Below, in pieces: positions 34,562 to 42,977 of a stretch of DNA of 64,000 nucleotides. The notes beneath the pieces are model-generated. The model made no database searches. It was not told where the DNA came from and saw only the letters and a list, made by a program, of their open reading frames with translations. A program made the position numbers and the translations under genes. How positions within the stretch are numbered: position 1 is the stretch's first letter; every line of letters starts with the position of its first letter. Origin of the DNA: Micromonospora sp. MA102 (GTDB lineage Bacteria; Actinomycetota; Actinomycetes; Mycobacteriales; Micromonosporaceae); the NCBI RefSeq assembly GCF_025460765.1, contig NZ_JAMWEG010000015.1, forward strand, positions 62,001 to 126,000, written 5' to 3'.

Positions 34562-35647
34562 ATGGTGCGATGGCGGTCCGGCACGGTGGCGGCGGTACGG
34601 CGGCGGTGGGCCGGCGCCGCCGAACTCGACGTCGACCTGCCCGACGGCGCCCGGATGCGCGCCCTGGCCTACCCGGCTCTGGTCGGCGACCCGGAGCCCG
34701 GCGACCGGGTGCTGCTCAACGCCGGCGCCCTGCTGATGGGCCTCGGCACCGGCGGGTACGCCCTCGTCGTGGCCCTGCCCGACCGGCTCCCCGCCGACCC
34801 GCCGCAGGCCGCCGACACCCGCGACGCCGGGCACCTGGTCAAGGCCCGCTACACCCCGCTGCAGCCGATCCTGCTGGGCGTCGACGAGGAAGCCTCACCG
34901 CACCACGCGTGCCTGGCCGCCGCCGAGTCCGTCGACGGGATGCCGGTGGTGACCGCCGACCTGCACTCCGCCCTGCCGGCGATCCTGGCCGGTGTCCACG
35001 CCGACGCCCCGGACGCCCGGGTGGCCTACCTGCTCACCGACGGCGGGGCGCTGCCGGCCTGGTTCTCCCGCACCCTCGCCGGGCTCGCCGGCCACCTCGC
35101 GGGCACGGTCAGCGTGGGCCAGGCGTTCGGCGGCGACCTGGAGGCGAGCACCCTGCACAGCGGCCTGCTCGCCGCCCGGCACGTGCTCGGCGCCGACGTC
35201 GCGATCGTCGCCCAGGGCCCCGGCAACCTGGGCACCGGCACCCGCTGGGGCTTCTCCGGGGTGGCCGTCGGCGAGGCGGTCAACGCGGTCGCCACGCTCG
35301 GCGGGCGGCCGGTCGGCTCGCTGCGGATCTCCGCGGCCGACCCCCGCCCCCGGCACCGCGGCGTCTCCCACCACAGCCTCACCGCGTACGGACGGGTCGC
35401 CCTGGCCCCCGCGGAGCTGGTCGTGCCGGACGGCCTGGATCCCGCTCTCGCGGCCGAGGTGGGTGCGGCGCTGGCCCCGCTCGCGGCGCGGCACCGGATC
35501 GTCACCGTGCCCGGCGACGGCCTGGACGCGGCGCTGCGGGCCAGCCCGGTCGGCCTGTCGACGATGGGGCGCGGGCTCGACGGCGACCACGCCTACTTCC
35601 TGACCGCGGCCGCCGCCGGCCGGCACGCGGCCCGCCTGCTCGGCTGA
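34562..35647 (+). CDS. DUF3866 family protein
   Basis: A 361-residue conserved actinobacterial/firmicute protein (DUF3866). Conserved parts: LNAGALLMGLGTGGYALVVA, the GHLVKARYTPLQP stretch and GTGTRWGFSGVAVGEAVNAV. No catalytic motif is apparent and function is unknown. ATG 34562 chosen over GTG 34553; no strong ribosome site. Co-directional with the CDF gene. Confidence 0.82.
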   Translation: MVRWRSGTVAAVRRRWAGAAELDVDLPDGARMRALAYPALVGDPEPGDRVLLNAGALLMGLGTGGYALVVALPDRLPADPPQAADTRDAGHLVKARYTPLQPILLGVDEEASPHHACLAAAESVDGMPVVTADLHSALPAILAGVHADAPDARVAYLLTDGGALPAWFSRTLAGLAGHLAGTVSVGQAFGGDLEASTLHSGLLAARHVLGADVAIVAQGPGNLGTGTRWGFSGVAVGEAVNAVATLGGRPVGSLRISAADPRPRHRGVSHHSLTAYGRVALAPAELVVPDGLDPALAAEVGAALAPLAARHRIVTVPGDGLDAALRASPVGLSTMGRGLDGDHAYFLTAAAAGRHAARLLG

Positions 35648-35650
35648 CCC

Positions 35651-36268
35651 TCAGCGCGCCCCGTAGCCGTGGGCGACGATGTGCTCCGCGGCCCGCGTGT
35701 AGCCCGCCGGGTCGGCCGGCGCCAGCGTGCCCAGGCCGTCGACGTAGCGGTTGTACATGCAGAACGCGGCGGCGATCAGCACCGTGTCGTGGATCTCGAG
35801 GTCGGTGGCGCCCTCGGCGCGGGCCGCCTCGACCAGTTCGGTGGTGACCTCCCGGCCGCTGCGCTGCACCGCCCCGGCGATCCGCAGCAGCGCCCGTAGC
35901 TTCCCCTCGACCGGCGCGCCGTCCAGGTCCCGGCGGACCTGCTGCACCAGCGGCATCCCCGCGGGCAACTGGGCGGCGGCGAACGCCGAGTGCGACGCGC
36001 AGCAGAACGTGCAGGCGTTCAGATCCGACACGTACGCGGCGATGAGTTCCCGCTCCCCCGCGGTCAGCGTGGGATGCGGGGCGTGCAGCAGCGCGTCGGC
36101 GAGGTCGAACAGCGGCTTGGCCGTCTCCGGGCGGTAGCGGGCCAGCCCGTTGATGCCGGGGTGGGCCTGCTCGTCCAGGCCGAGGTCGATGTGTGCGATG
36201 ACGTCACGCTCCCTCGTCGTCGGCTGGGGGGCGCCCGAGCGCAGGTCTCGGCGTCCCCCGTGAGCCAT
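35651..36268 (-). CDS. AhpD-like carboxymuconolactone decarboxylase-family protein
   Basis: A 205-residue CMD/AhpD-fold protein (peroxidase-related type) with the redox motif CTFCCASHSAFA (C-x2-C with His) seen in AhpD. The conserved core begins AHIDLGLDEQAHPGI; homologues normally start near here, but in this sequence the codon just before is ATC, preceded by a good GGGAG at 9 bases. The only ordinary start, ATG 36268, adds 20 unfamiliar residues with no ribosome site. A rare ATC start or a base error are both possible. Confidence 0.78.
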   Translation of the reverse strand: MAHGGRRDLRSGAPQPTTRERDVIAHIDLGLDEQAHPGINGLARYRPETAKPLFDLADALLHAPHPTLTAGERELIAAYVSDLNACTFCCASHSAFAAAQLPAGMPLVQQVRRDLDGAPVEGKLRALLRIAGAVQRSGREVTTELVEAARAEGATDLEIHDTVLIAAAFCMYNRYVDGLGTLAPADPAGYTRAAEHIVAHGYGAR

Positions 36269-36294
36269 AGACGATCATGCGGTCGGTGACGCGG

Positions 36295-37416
36295 TCAAGG
36301 CCCGGGCCCGGCGACCCGGACCGCCCGCTCCGGCAGCTCCGGAGCGGCGAAGGCGAGCAGCTTTTCCGCCTGGTCGGCCAGCGCGTCCCGGACCGCTCCG
36401 GTGAGCGGGCGGAACGGCCGCAGCTCCAGCGTCGCCGCGCCGTCGTGCCGTGCGAGCGTCCACGTGCCGGCCACGAACCCGTCGACCACCACAGTGGCAG
36501 CCACCGCCGGGGTGATCACCCGCCGGTGCTCCACGTCACCGAGCACCCGGGTCCGGTCGGCGTAGGACAGCAGGAGGTTGTCGTACTCCGGCAGCAGCCG
36601 CGGCGGGGCCGGCGTGTCCGGGTCGGGTCGCTCCGCGTCCGGCAGGTCGAACAGTTCCCGCCCCTGCTCGTCGCGGAACACCCGCAGCTCGCCCCGGAGC
36701 GGCTCCACGACCTCGGCCAGTCGGGTCATCCCGGACCAGGCCTGCACGTCCGCCACGCTCGCCGGCCCGAAAGCGGCCAGGTAGCGGCGGACCAGGACGG
36801 CCGGATCCGCCGCGTCCAGCGGCGCGCCGAGCCAGCCCTCGGCCAGACCGCACGGGCCGTCCACGCGACCGCCCCACGTGCCGGCCGGCGGCAGGTGCAC
36901 CAGCGGCAGCAGGTACTGCACCGAGTGCAGCAGGGCCGAGCGGTCCCGATCCGGCCAGCGCCGCGCCAGAAGCTCCCGAAGTCGGGTGCGGCTCAGCGGC
37001 TCCCCCGCCAGCAGTTCCGCGGCATACGCCACCAGCTCGACGGGATCGACGCCCGCCGTTGCCCGGCCCATGAACTGCCGTTGCAGGCCCGCCATCAGCG
37101 GTTGCAGCAGCGGACGCAGCCACCGGTAGTCGTCGGACGCGAGCACGTGCAACGTCCCGCGCACGGTGGTCGCCCGGACCACCTCGCGTCGCGACAGCAA
37201 CTCGGTCAGGTCGTCGCGGCGAAACCCGGCGACCCGGGACCACAACCCCACGTAGGGCGCGGTCGGCACCTGACCCTGCAACCCCACCAGCCGGCGCACC
37301 GCGTCGAGCGCCGGCACGCGGGCCCGGTCCAACAGAAGCTGCCGGGCAAGGGTGGCCCGGTTCAGCGCCCGGCGGGACAGCAGCGGCACTCCGGCCGGCA
37401 TGCTGCGCCTCGGCAC
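36295..37416 (-). CDS. Winged-helix DNA-binding domain protein (HTH_42 / YcaQ-like)
   Basis: A 373-residue winged-helix protein of the HTH_42 (DUF1006) group: RRALNRATLARQLLLDRARVPALDAVRRLVGLQGQVP, then VRATTVRGTLHVLASDDYRWL and LLPEYDNLLLSYADR. The E. coli relative YcaQ (AlkX) unhooks interstrand crosslinks, so DNA repair is plausible but not shown. The GTG 37416 has GGAGGAG 8 bases upstream. Faces the CMD gene 27 bases downstream on the same strand. Confidence 0.82.
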   Translation of the reverse strand: MPRRSMPAGVPLLSRRALNRATLARQLLLDRARVPALDAVRRLVGLQGQVPTAPYVGLWSRVAGFRRDDLTELLSRREVVRATTVRGTLHVLASDDYRWLRPLLQPLMAGLQRQFMGRATAGVDPVELVAYAAELLAGEPLSRTRLRELLARRWPDRDRSALLHSVQYLLPLVHLPPAGTWGGRVDGPCGLAEGWLGAPLDAADPAVLVRRYLAAFGPASVADVQAWSGMTRLAEVVEPLRGELRVFRDEQGRELFDLPDAERPDPDTPAPPRLLPEYDNLLLSYADRTRVLGDVEHRRVITPAVAATVVVDGFVAGTWTLARHDGAATLELRPFRPLTGAVRDALADQAEKLLAFAAPELPERAVRVAGPGP

Positions 37417-37520
37417 CCACGACTCCTCCCGTCGGCGGACGAAAGGGCGGGGATTCGGCTCCCGTCGGTCAGGAGGCTAGCGCCCACCCCCGACACGATC
37501 GCCGACCGCGCGCCCTCGGT

Positions 37521-37742
37521 TCAACCGGCCAGGAAGATCAGGGCCAGCCAGGCGCCCACGATCAGCACCAGCGCCGCCGCCAGCACCCAGGTCGGCACGG
37601 CGAACTCGCCGCGGCGGTTGCGCTCGACCTCGGCGCGGATCTTCTCCCGGCGCCGTTCGACCCAGTTGAGCTTCTCGGTGCCGCGGTCGCGGGCGGCGGA
37701 CGTGTCGCGGCCCGGGCGGCCGGCAGGTTCGGAAGTGTTCAT
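37521..37742 (-). CDS. Small single-pass membrane protein next to pafA
   Basis: A 73-residue protein with a charged N-terminal half (KLNWVERRREKIRAEVERNRRGE) and a C-terminal membrane helix (VPTWVLAAALVLIVGAWLALIF). It starts 64 bases after the pafA stop. No known family; possibly on the pafA transcript. Confidence 0.62.
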   Translation of the reverse strand: MNTSEPAGRPGRDTSAARDRGTEKLNWVERRREKIRAEVERNRRGEFAVPTWVLAAALVLIVGAWLALIFLAG

Positions 37743-37806
37743 CGCGACGCCAGCGTACCCGTGGACGCGGCGGCCGGCGCCCCGGCACCGGCCGCCCGAA
37801 CCCGGG

Positions 37807-39165
37807 TCACATGCTCGCGATGAGCCGCTCCACCCGCTCGTCGTACGCCCGGAACGGGTCCTTGCACAGCACCGTGCGCTGCGCCTGGTCGTTCAGCTTC
37901 AGGTGCACCCAGTCGACGGTGAAGTCCCGCCGCTTCTCCTGGGCGTGCCGGATGAACTCGCCGCGCAGCCGCGCCCGGGTGGTCTGCGGCGGGGTTTCCT
38001 TCGCCTCGAAGATCTCCGGGTCGGTGGCCACCCGGTCCACCTCGCCGCGCCGCTCCAGCAGCCCGTAGAGCCCCCGGCCGCGCCGCAGGTCGTGGTAGGC
38101 CAGGTCCATCTGCGCCACCCGCGGGTGCGACAGCGGTAGGTCGTGCTTGCGCTGGTAGCGCTCGATCAGCCGCAGCTTCGTCACCCAGTCGATCTCCCGG
38201 GACACCGGGTCCAGGTCGCCGGTCTCCACGGCCCGCAGCACCCGCGCCCACAGGTCCACCACCCGCTTCGCGGTCTGGTCGCCGCCGCGGCGCTCCACGA
38301 ACTCGGTCGCCTTCGCCAGGTATTCCTGCTGGATGTCCAGCGCCGAGACCTCCTTGCCGGAGGCCAGCCGCACCTTGCGTCGCCCGGTGATGTCGTGGGA
38401 CACCTCCCGGATCGCACGGATCGGGTTCTCCAGCGTCAGGTCCCGCATCACCACGCCGGCCTCGATCATCCGCAGCACGATGTCGGCCGTGCCGACCTTC
38501 AGCAGCGTGGTGACCTCGTTCATGTTCGAGTCGCCGACGATCACGTGCAGCCGCCGGTAGCGCTCGGCGTCGGCGTGCGGCTCGTCCCGGGTGTTGATGA
38601 TGGGCCGGCTGCGGGTGGTCGCCGAGGAGACGCCCTCCCAGATGTGCTCGGCCCGCTGCGACAGGCAGTAGACCGCACCGCGCGGCGTCTGGAGCACCTT
38701 GCCGGCGCCGCAGATCAACTGGCGGGTGACCAGGAACGGGATCAGCACGTCGGCCAGCCGGCCGAACTCGCCGTGCCGGGACACCAGGTAGTTCTCGTGG
38801 CAGCCGTACGAGTTGCCGGCCGAGTCGGTGTTGTTCTTGAACAGGTAGATCTCGCCCGCGATGCCCTCGTCGTGCAGCCGCTTCTCCGCGTCGACGAGCA
38901 GCCCTTCCAGGATCCGCTCCCCCGCCCGGTCGTGGGCCACCAGGTCGGTCACCGAGTCGCACTCCGGCGTCGCGTACTCGGGGTGCGAGCCCACGTCCAG
39001 GTAGAGGCGGGCTCCGTTGCGCAGGAAGACGTTGCTCGACCGGCCCCACGACACCACCCGCCGGAACAGGTACCGCGCGACCTCGTCGGGGGACAGTCGA
39101 CGTTGCCCGCGATAGGTGCAGGTGACGCCGTACTCGGTTTCGAGGCCGAAGATTCGCCGCTCCAT
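37807..39165 (-). CDS. pafA: Pup-protein ligase PafA
   Basis: A 452-residue Pup ligase: it activates the C-terminal Glu of Pup with ATP and forms an isopeptide bond with a substrate Lys. Glutamine-synthetase-like fold with FGLETEYGV at the N-terminus (metal-binding Glu), YLDVGSHPEYATPE (catalytic Asp base) and NNTDSAGNSYGCHENYLV, NTRDEPHAD, GDSNMNE. It lacks the Dop-specific loop. ATG 39165 with no ribosome site; may be leaderless. rfbB lies upstream on the other strand, between it and the proteasome genes. Confidence 0.95.
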   Translation of the reverse strand: MERRIFGLETEYGVTCTYRGQRRLSPDEVARYLFRRVVSWGRSSNVFLRNGARLYLDVGSHPEYATPECDSVTDLVAHDRAGERILEGLLVDAEKRLHDEGIAGEIYLFKNNTDSAGNSYGCHENYLVSRHGEFGRLADVLIPFLVTRQLICGAGKVLQTPRGAVYCLSQRAEHIWEGVSSATTRSRPIINTRDEPHADAERYRRLHVIVGDSNMNEVTTLLKVGTADIVLRMIEAGVVMRDLTLENPIRAIREVSHDITGRRKVRLASGKEVSALDIQQEYLAKATEFVERRGGDQTAKRVVDLWARVLRAVETGDLDPVSREIDWVTKLRLIERYQRKHDLPLSHPRVAQMDLAYHDLRRGRGLYGLLERRGEVDRVATDPEIFEAKETPPQTTRARLRGEFIRHAQEKRRDFTVDWVHLKLNDQAQRTVLCKDPFRAYDERVERLIASM

Positions 39166-39283
39166 GATGTGACATTAGCCGCCCGGGGCCCCGGATGGGC
39201 AGCGCTCAACCCACTGGTCTCATCCGCACCGGGCCGGGCATTCCCCGCGTTCGCACCTCCCACGGCCGGGTACGGTCCCAGCC

Positions 39284-40261
39284 GTGAGAATCCTCGTCAC
39301 CGGCGGCGCCGGCTTCATCGGCTCGGCGTACGTCCGGCGGCTGCTCACCGGTGCCGAGCCGGACCTCACGGCGGACGCCGTCACCGTGCTCGACGCCTAC
39401 ACCTACGCCGCCACCGAGGGCGCCCTCGACCCCGTCCGCGCCGACCCGAGGCTGCGGATCGTCCGCGGCGACATCCGCGACCCCGCCCTGGTCGACGCCA
39501 CCGTCGCCGGCCACGACGTCGTCGTGCACTTCGCCGCCGAGTCGCACGTGGACCGCTCCATCGCCGCCGCCGCCGACTTCGTGACCACCAACGTGGTCGG
39601 CACCCAGACCCTGCTCGACGCGGCCCTGCGCCACGGGGTGCGCCGCTTCGTGCAGGTTTCCACCGACGAGGTGTACGGGTCCATCGCCACCGGTGCCTGG
39701 ACCGAACAGGCCCCGCTCGACCCCAGCTCCCCGTACTCGGCCAGCAAGGCCGCCGGCGACCTGCTCGCGCTGGCCTACCACCGCACCCACGGCCTCGACG
39801 TCGTGGTCACCCGCGGCGCCAACACCTACGGGCCCTACCAGTACCCCGAGAAGATCATCCCGCTGTTCGTCACCAACCTGCTCGACGGGCACGACGTGCC
39901 CCTCTACGGCGACGGCGGCAACGTGCGGGACTGGCTGCACGTCGACGACCACTGCCACGGCGTCACGCTCGCCCAGACCCGCGGCCGGGCCGGCGGCGTC
40001 TACCACCTGAGCGGCGGCGCGGAACTCACCAACCGGGAACTCACCGGCCGGCTGCTCGCCGCGTGCGGCACCGGCTGGGAGCGGGTCCGGCCGGTCGCCG
40101 ACCGCAAGGGCCACGACCGCCGGTACGCCCTGGACTGCGCCACCACCCGCCGCGAGCTCGGCTGGACCCCCGCGGTCGACCTCGACCACGGGTTGGCCGC
40201 CACCGTCGACTGGTACCGGGCCAACCGCTCCTGGTGGACGCCCCTGAAGCCGCACCGCTGA
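39284..40261 (+). CDS. dTDP-glucose 4,6-dehydratase-type NAD-dependent sugar dehydratase/epimerase
   Basis: A 325-residue short-chain dehydrogenase with NAD motif VTGGAGFIGS, the catalytic STDEVYGS (Thr-Asp-Glu) and YSASK (Tyr-Lys), typical of RmlB dTDP-glucose 4,6-dehydratase. RGANTYGPYQYPEKIIPLFVTN also fits. It would supply dTDP-4-keto-6-deoxyglucose for surface or secondary-metabolite sugars; no rmlA, C or D neighbours lie here. GTG start. Located between pafA and prcA on the opposite strand, an interruption of the proteasome block. Confidence 0.87.
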   Translation: MRILVTGGAGFIGSAYVRRLLTGAEPDLTADAVTVLDAYTYAATEGALDPVRADPRLRIVRGDIRDPALVDATVAGHDVVVHFAAESHVDRSIAAAADFVTTNVVGTQTLLDAALRHGVRRFVQVSTDEVYGSIATGAWTEQAPLDPSSPYSASKAAGDLLALAYHRTHGLDVVVTRGANTYGPYQYPEKIIPLFVTNLLDGHDVPLYGDGGNVRDWLHVDDHCHGVTLAQTRGRAGGVYHLSGGAELTNRELTGRLLAACGTGWERVRPVADRKGHDRRYALDCATTRRELGWTPAVDLDHGLAATVDWYRANRSWWTPLKPHR

Positions 40262-40300
40262 CGGGGGCCGGGCCCGCGACCCGGCACCCGGCCGGCGGCG

Positions 40301-41137
40301 TCACTCCTCGGGCTGCTCCTCCTGCGGCTGACCCTCCAGGTCGGCCGAGCCCGCCGACGTGGTCGGCTTCTTCGCCTCCTCCGTCGGCACCGTCGGGGTC
40401 TTCGCCCGCCCGGCCGCCGGCGCCGCGTCCGCGCTCGCGTCGCCGTCCAGCAACGCGGTCAGCGCCGCCCCGGTGATCCGCCGGAACGTCCGCCCCACCC
40501 GGCGCCGGTCCAGGACCGCCACCTCCAGCTGGTTCGCCGCGATCGTGCGCGCCGCCCCGCCCTCGCCGCCGACGCTGCTCAGCGCCTTCATGGCCGCCCG
40601 CACCGCCTCCGACAACGACATGTCCGGCCGGTGCTCGTTCTTCAGCACCCCGGTGATCGCCTCGGCCTGGCCGCCCATCGCCATCCGGCCCGGCTCGTCG
40701 TTGACCGACCCGTCGTAGGTCAGCCGGTAGAGCGAGTCGTCGTCCGGCGTGGCGCCCACCTCGGCGACGCAGATCTCCACCTCGAACGGCTTCGACTGCT
40801 CGGTGAAGATCGCGCCCAGCGTCTGCGCGAACGCGTTCGCCAGGCCCAGCCCGGTCACGTCCCGCCGGTCGTAGCTCAGGCCGTTCAGGTCGGCCATCCG
40901 CACCCCGGCCCGGCGCAGGTTCTCGAACTCGTTGTACCGGCCCACCGCGGCGAAGCCGATCCGGTCGTAGATCTCACTGACCTTGTGCAGGGTGCTGGAC
41001 AGGTTCTCCGCGACGAAGAGCACCCCGCCCTCGTAACTCAGGACCACCGCGCTGCGGCCCCGGGCGATGCCCTTGCGAGCCAGCTCGGAACGGTCGCGCA
41101 TGATCTGCTCGGGCGAGGCGTAGAACTGCATGGCCAC
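40301..41137 (-). CDS. prcA: Proteasome subunit alpha PrcA
   Basis: A 278-residue alpha subunit of the 20S core. N-terminus MAMQFYASPEQIMRDRSELARKGIARGRS forms the gate helix, and the rest is the Ntn fold without an active-site Thr. The C-terminal 60 residues are a variable acidic tail ending QEEQPEE. GTG start with AAGGAG upstream. Follows prcB by 61 bases. Confidence 0.95.
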   Translation of the reverse strand: MAMQFYASPEQIMRDRSELARKGIARGRSAVVLSYEGGVLFVAENLSSTLHKVSEIYDRIGFAAVGRYNEFENLRRAGVRMADLNGLSYDRRDVTGLGLANAFAQTLGAIFTEQSKPFEVEICVAEVGATPDDDSLYRLTYDGSVNDEPGRMAMGGQAEAITGVLKNEHRPDMSLSEAVRAAMKALSSVGGEGGAARTIAANQLEVAVLDRRRVGRTFRRITGAALTALLDGDASADAAPAAGRAKTPTVPTEEAKKPTTSAGSADLEGQPQEEQPEE

Positions 41138-41198
41138 GGCGGCGGTTCTCCTTCGGGCGCTGTGCTGCGGACTGCTGACTCAGGTGGTGGGAGCGGGG

Positions 41199-42038
41199 TC
41201 AGCCGCCCGGGTTCTCCATCCGGCCGGACACCACGCCCTCGGCGATCGCCGCGGTCTCGGCGTCGGTGAGCCGGTGCGTGCCCTCGGCGGTCGCGGTCAT
41301 CACCACCGGGTAGATCCGGCGGGTCAGGTCGGGGCCACCGGTCGCGGTGTCGTCGTCGGCCGCGTCGTAGAGCGCCTCGACGGCCAGCCGGGTCGCGTCG
41401 TCGATCGACAGCCCCGCCCGGAACCGCTTCTTCAGGGCGGACTTGGCGAACAGCGAGCCGGAGCCGATCGCGTCGTAGCCGGTCTCCTCGTAGGGGCCGC
41501 CGGTCACGTCGAAGCTGAAGATCCGCCCGGCGCGGGCCGGGTCGGCGGCGGCCAGGTCGAAGCCGGCGAAGAGCGGGATCACGGCGAGGCCCTGCATGGC
41601 GGCGCCCAGGTTGCCCCGGATCATCGAGGCCAGCCGGTTGGCCTTGCCGTCGAGCGAGAGCATGGCGCCCTCGATCTTCTCGTAGTGCTCCAGCTCCACC
41701 TGGAACAGTCGCATCAGCTCGATGCCGATGCCCGCGGTGCCCGCGATGCCGACCAGCGAGTACGCGTCGGCCGGGTGCACCTTCTCGATGTCCCGCTGGG
41801 CGATCAGGTTGCCCATCGTGGCGCGCCGGTCGCCGGCCATCACCACGCCACCGCTGGCCGAGATGGCCACGATGGTCGTCGCGTGCGGCGCCAGGTCGGC
41901 GGCCATGCCGGGCGGCAGCGGCCGACGGCCGGGCAGCATCTCGGGAGCCACCTTGCTCAGGAACGCTGTGAAGGAGGACGTCCCCGCGTTGGTGAACACA
42001 TCTGGAAGACGCCCGGATGGATCAAAACCCGCTGCCAC
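41199..42038 (-). CDS. prcB: Proteasome subunit beta PrcB
   Basis: A 279-residue catalytic beta subunit made as a propeptide form: VAAGFDPSGRLPDVF to LAPHA, cleaved before the catalytic Thr in THA-TTIVAIS. GDRRATMGNLIAQRDIEKV and GIAGTAGIGIELMRLFQVELEHYE are diagnostic. The GTG at 42038 with GAGAGGA upstream is the family start. The upstream endonuclease gene overlaps this start by 82 bases in another frame. Confidence 0.95.
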   Translation of the reverse strand: MAAGFDPSGRLPDVFTNAGTSSFTAFLSKVAPEMLPGRRPLPPGMAADLAPHATTIVAISASGGVVMAGDRRATMGNLIAQRDIEKVHPADAYSLVGIAGTAGIGIELMRLFQVELEHYEKIEGAMLSLDGKANRLASMIRGNLGAAMQGLAVIPLFAGFDLAAADPARAGRIFSFDVTGGPYEETGYDAIGSGSLFAKSALKKRFRAGLSIDDATRLAVEALYDAADDDTATGGPDLTRRIYPVVMTATAEGTHRLTDAETAAIAEGVVSGRMENPGG

Positions 42039-42655
42039 GTGGTTCCTCTCAGGTACGTGATCGCCCTGGCCGGACTCTCGGGGCTGTCCTTGAACCGGCC
42101 AAGACCACCGTTGCAGTTGAAGCAGAGTATCCCGCGCACCCATCCGGTGCGATGATCGTGGTCCAGGTGTTCCGGGTCGGGTGACCCGCAGATCGCGCAC
42201 ACGCCACCCTGCTCGGCGAGAAGCTCCTGGAACTCCTTCTCCCCCACGCCGTAGCGCCGGCGCAGGTGGTACTCCCGATTGCCGCCGTGGAGCCGCTGCT
42301 TTGCCTCACGAGTGCGGGTGTTGTGGCCCGGCTTGCAGTAGGTGGCGTAGCCCGTGCTGTCGGAGCGGTTGCGGGGGAAGTCGGCCACGGGCTTGACGGT
42401 TCCACAGTCGGCGTAGGAGCGGTGGCCATCCGGCACTTCCCGCGCCGGCTTCACCTCAGGGTCGTATTGCTCCTTCACCCGCCTGGCGTAGCTCGCCTTG
42501 GAGCGCGCGTTGAAACAAGGCTTGCGGTAGCTGCCGCGACCGCCGGGACGCTTGCTGCTCGCACAGAACTCCTCGAGCGGCTTGAAGTCCCCGCGGTCGC
42601 GACAACGGCGTCGGCCCTTCTGATGATCGAGGGGAAGCGGCATGTCCGTTTCCAC
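41957..42655 (-). CDS. Recombination-endonuclease-VII-like HNH protein between pup and prcB
   Basis: A 232-residue protein. The HNH/endonuclease VII core (about 150-190) is complete: CAIC (153-156), HLDHDHRTG with His166/Asp167/His168, RGILCFNCN (Cys178, Cys181). Two upstream zinc-knuckle copies (about 14-60 and 78-120) are eroded: copy one keeps Cys18 and Cys47 but has Arg21 and Arg44 where Cys is expected; copy two keeps Cys84 and Cys107 but has Tyr81 and Gly110. The last 27 residues are read from inside prcB in another frame. The start is GTG 42655 or ATG 42643; both have weak ribosome sites. Endonuclease VII resolves branched DNA in phage T4; a role here is unknown. Confidence 0.8.
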   Translation of the reverse strand: METDMPLPLDHQKGRRRCRDRGDFKPLEEFCASSKRPGGRGSYRKPCFNARSKASYARRVKEQYDPEVKPAREVPDGHRSYADCGTVKPVADFPRNRSDSTGYATYCKPGHNTRTREAKQRLHGGNREYHLRRRYGVGEKEFQELLAEQGGVCAICGSPDPEHLDHDHRTGWVRGILCFNCNGGLGRFKDSPESPARAITYLRGTTWQRVLIHPGVFQMCSPTRGRPPSQRS

Positions 42656-42664
42656 CCGATACGT

Positions 42665-42871
42665 CTACTGGCCGCCTTTTTGTACGTAGCCTCGGACGAA
42701 CTCTTCTGCGTTCTCCTCCAGGACGGAGTCGATCTCGTCGAGCAGGTCGTCGACGTCCTCGGTGATCTCGGCGTGCCGCTCGGCAACCTCGGGGTTGGCC
42801 TGCGCGGTGACCTCCTCGACCTCCTCGTGCGACTTGCCGGACTGGGTCTGGCCGCCTTCTTGGGTCGCCAT
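42665..42871 (-). CDS. pup: Prokaryotic ubiquitin-like protein Pup
   Basis: A 68-residue, highly acidic protein ending in GGQ. Its central helix (DVDDLLDEIDSVLEENAEEFVRGYVQ) is the Mpa/ARC-binding segment. The Gln end means Dop must deamidate it to Glu before ligation by PafA. The ATG has GGAGGAGG upstream, the strongest ribosome site in the locus. Located downstream of dop and upstream of the endonuclease and prcBA. Confidence 0.96.
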   Translation of the reverse strand: MATQEGGQTQSGKSHEEVEEVTAQANPEVAERHAEITEDVDDLLDEIDSVLEENAEEFVRGYVQKGGQ

Positions 42872-42878
42872 GGTGTGC

Positions 42879-42923
42879 CTCCTCCACGATCGCCTGCGAT
42901 CAACTTACCTCGCGCCGACGACG
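42879..42923 (-). promoter_or_regulatory. pup leader with palindrome and candidate promoter
   Basis: Between the dop terminator and pup: TAAGTT (about 42904-42909 on the minus strand) fits the actinobacterial -10, and the perfect palindrome GATCGC-CT-GCGATC (42888-42901) sits directly before the GGAGGAGG. This supports separate transcription of pup-endoVII-prcB-prcA. Confidence 0.45.
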
Positions 42924-42962
42924 AAAAGCCCGTCGCGCGCCGGGTCCCGGCACGGGACGGGC
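42924..42962 (-). terminator. Intrinsic terminator after dop
   Basis: On the minus strand GCCCGTC ... GACGGGC (42928-42934/42956-42962) encloses a GCCGGG-T-CCCGGC palindrome and is followed by TTTT. It starts 16 bases past the dop stop. Good intrinsic terminator. Confidence 0.75.
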
Positions 42963-42977
42963 CTTCCGGCATCCGAC

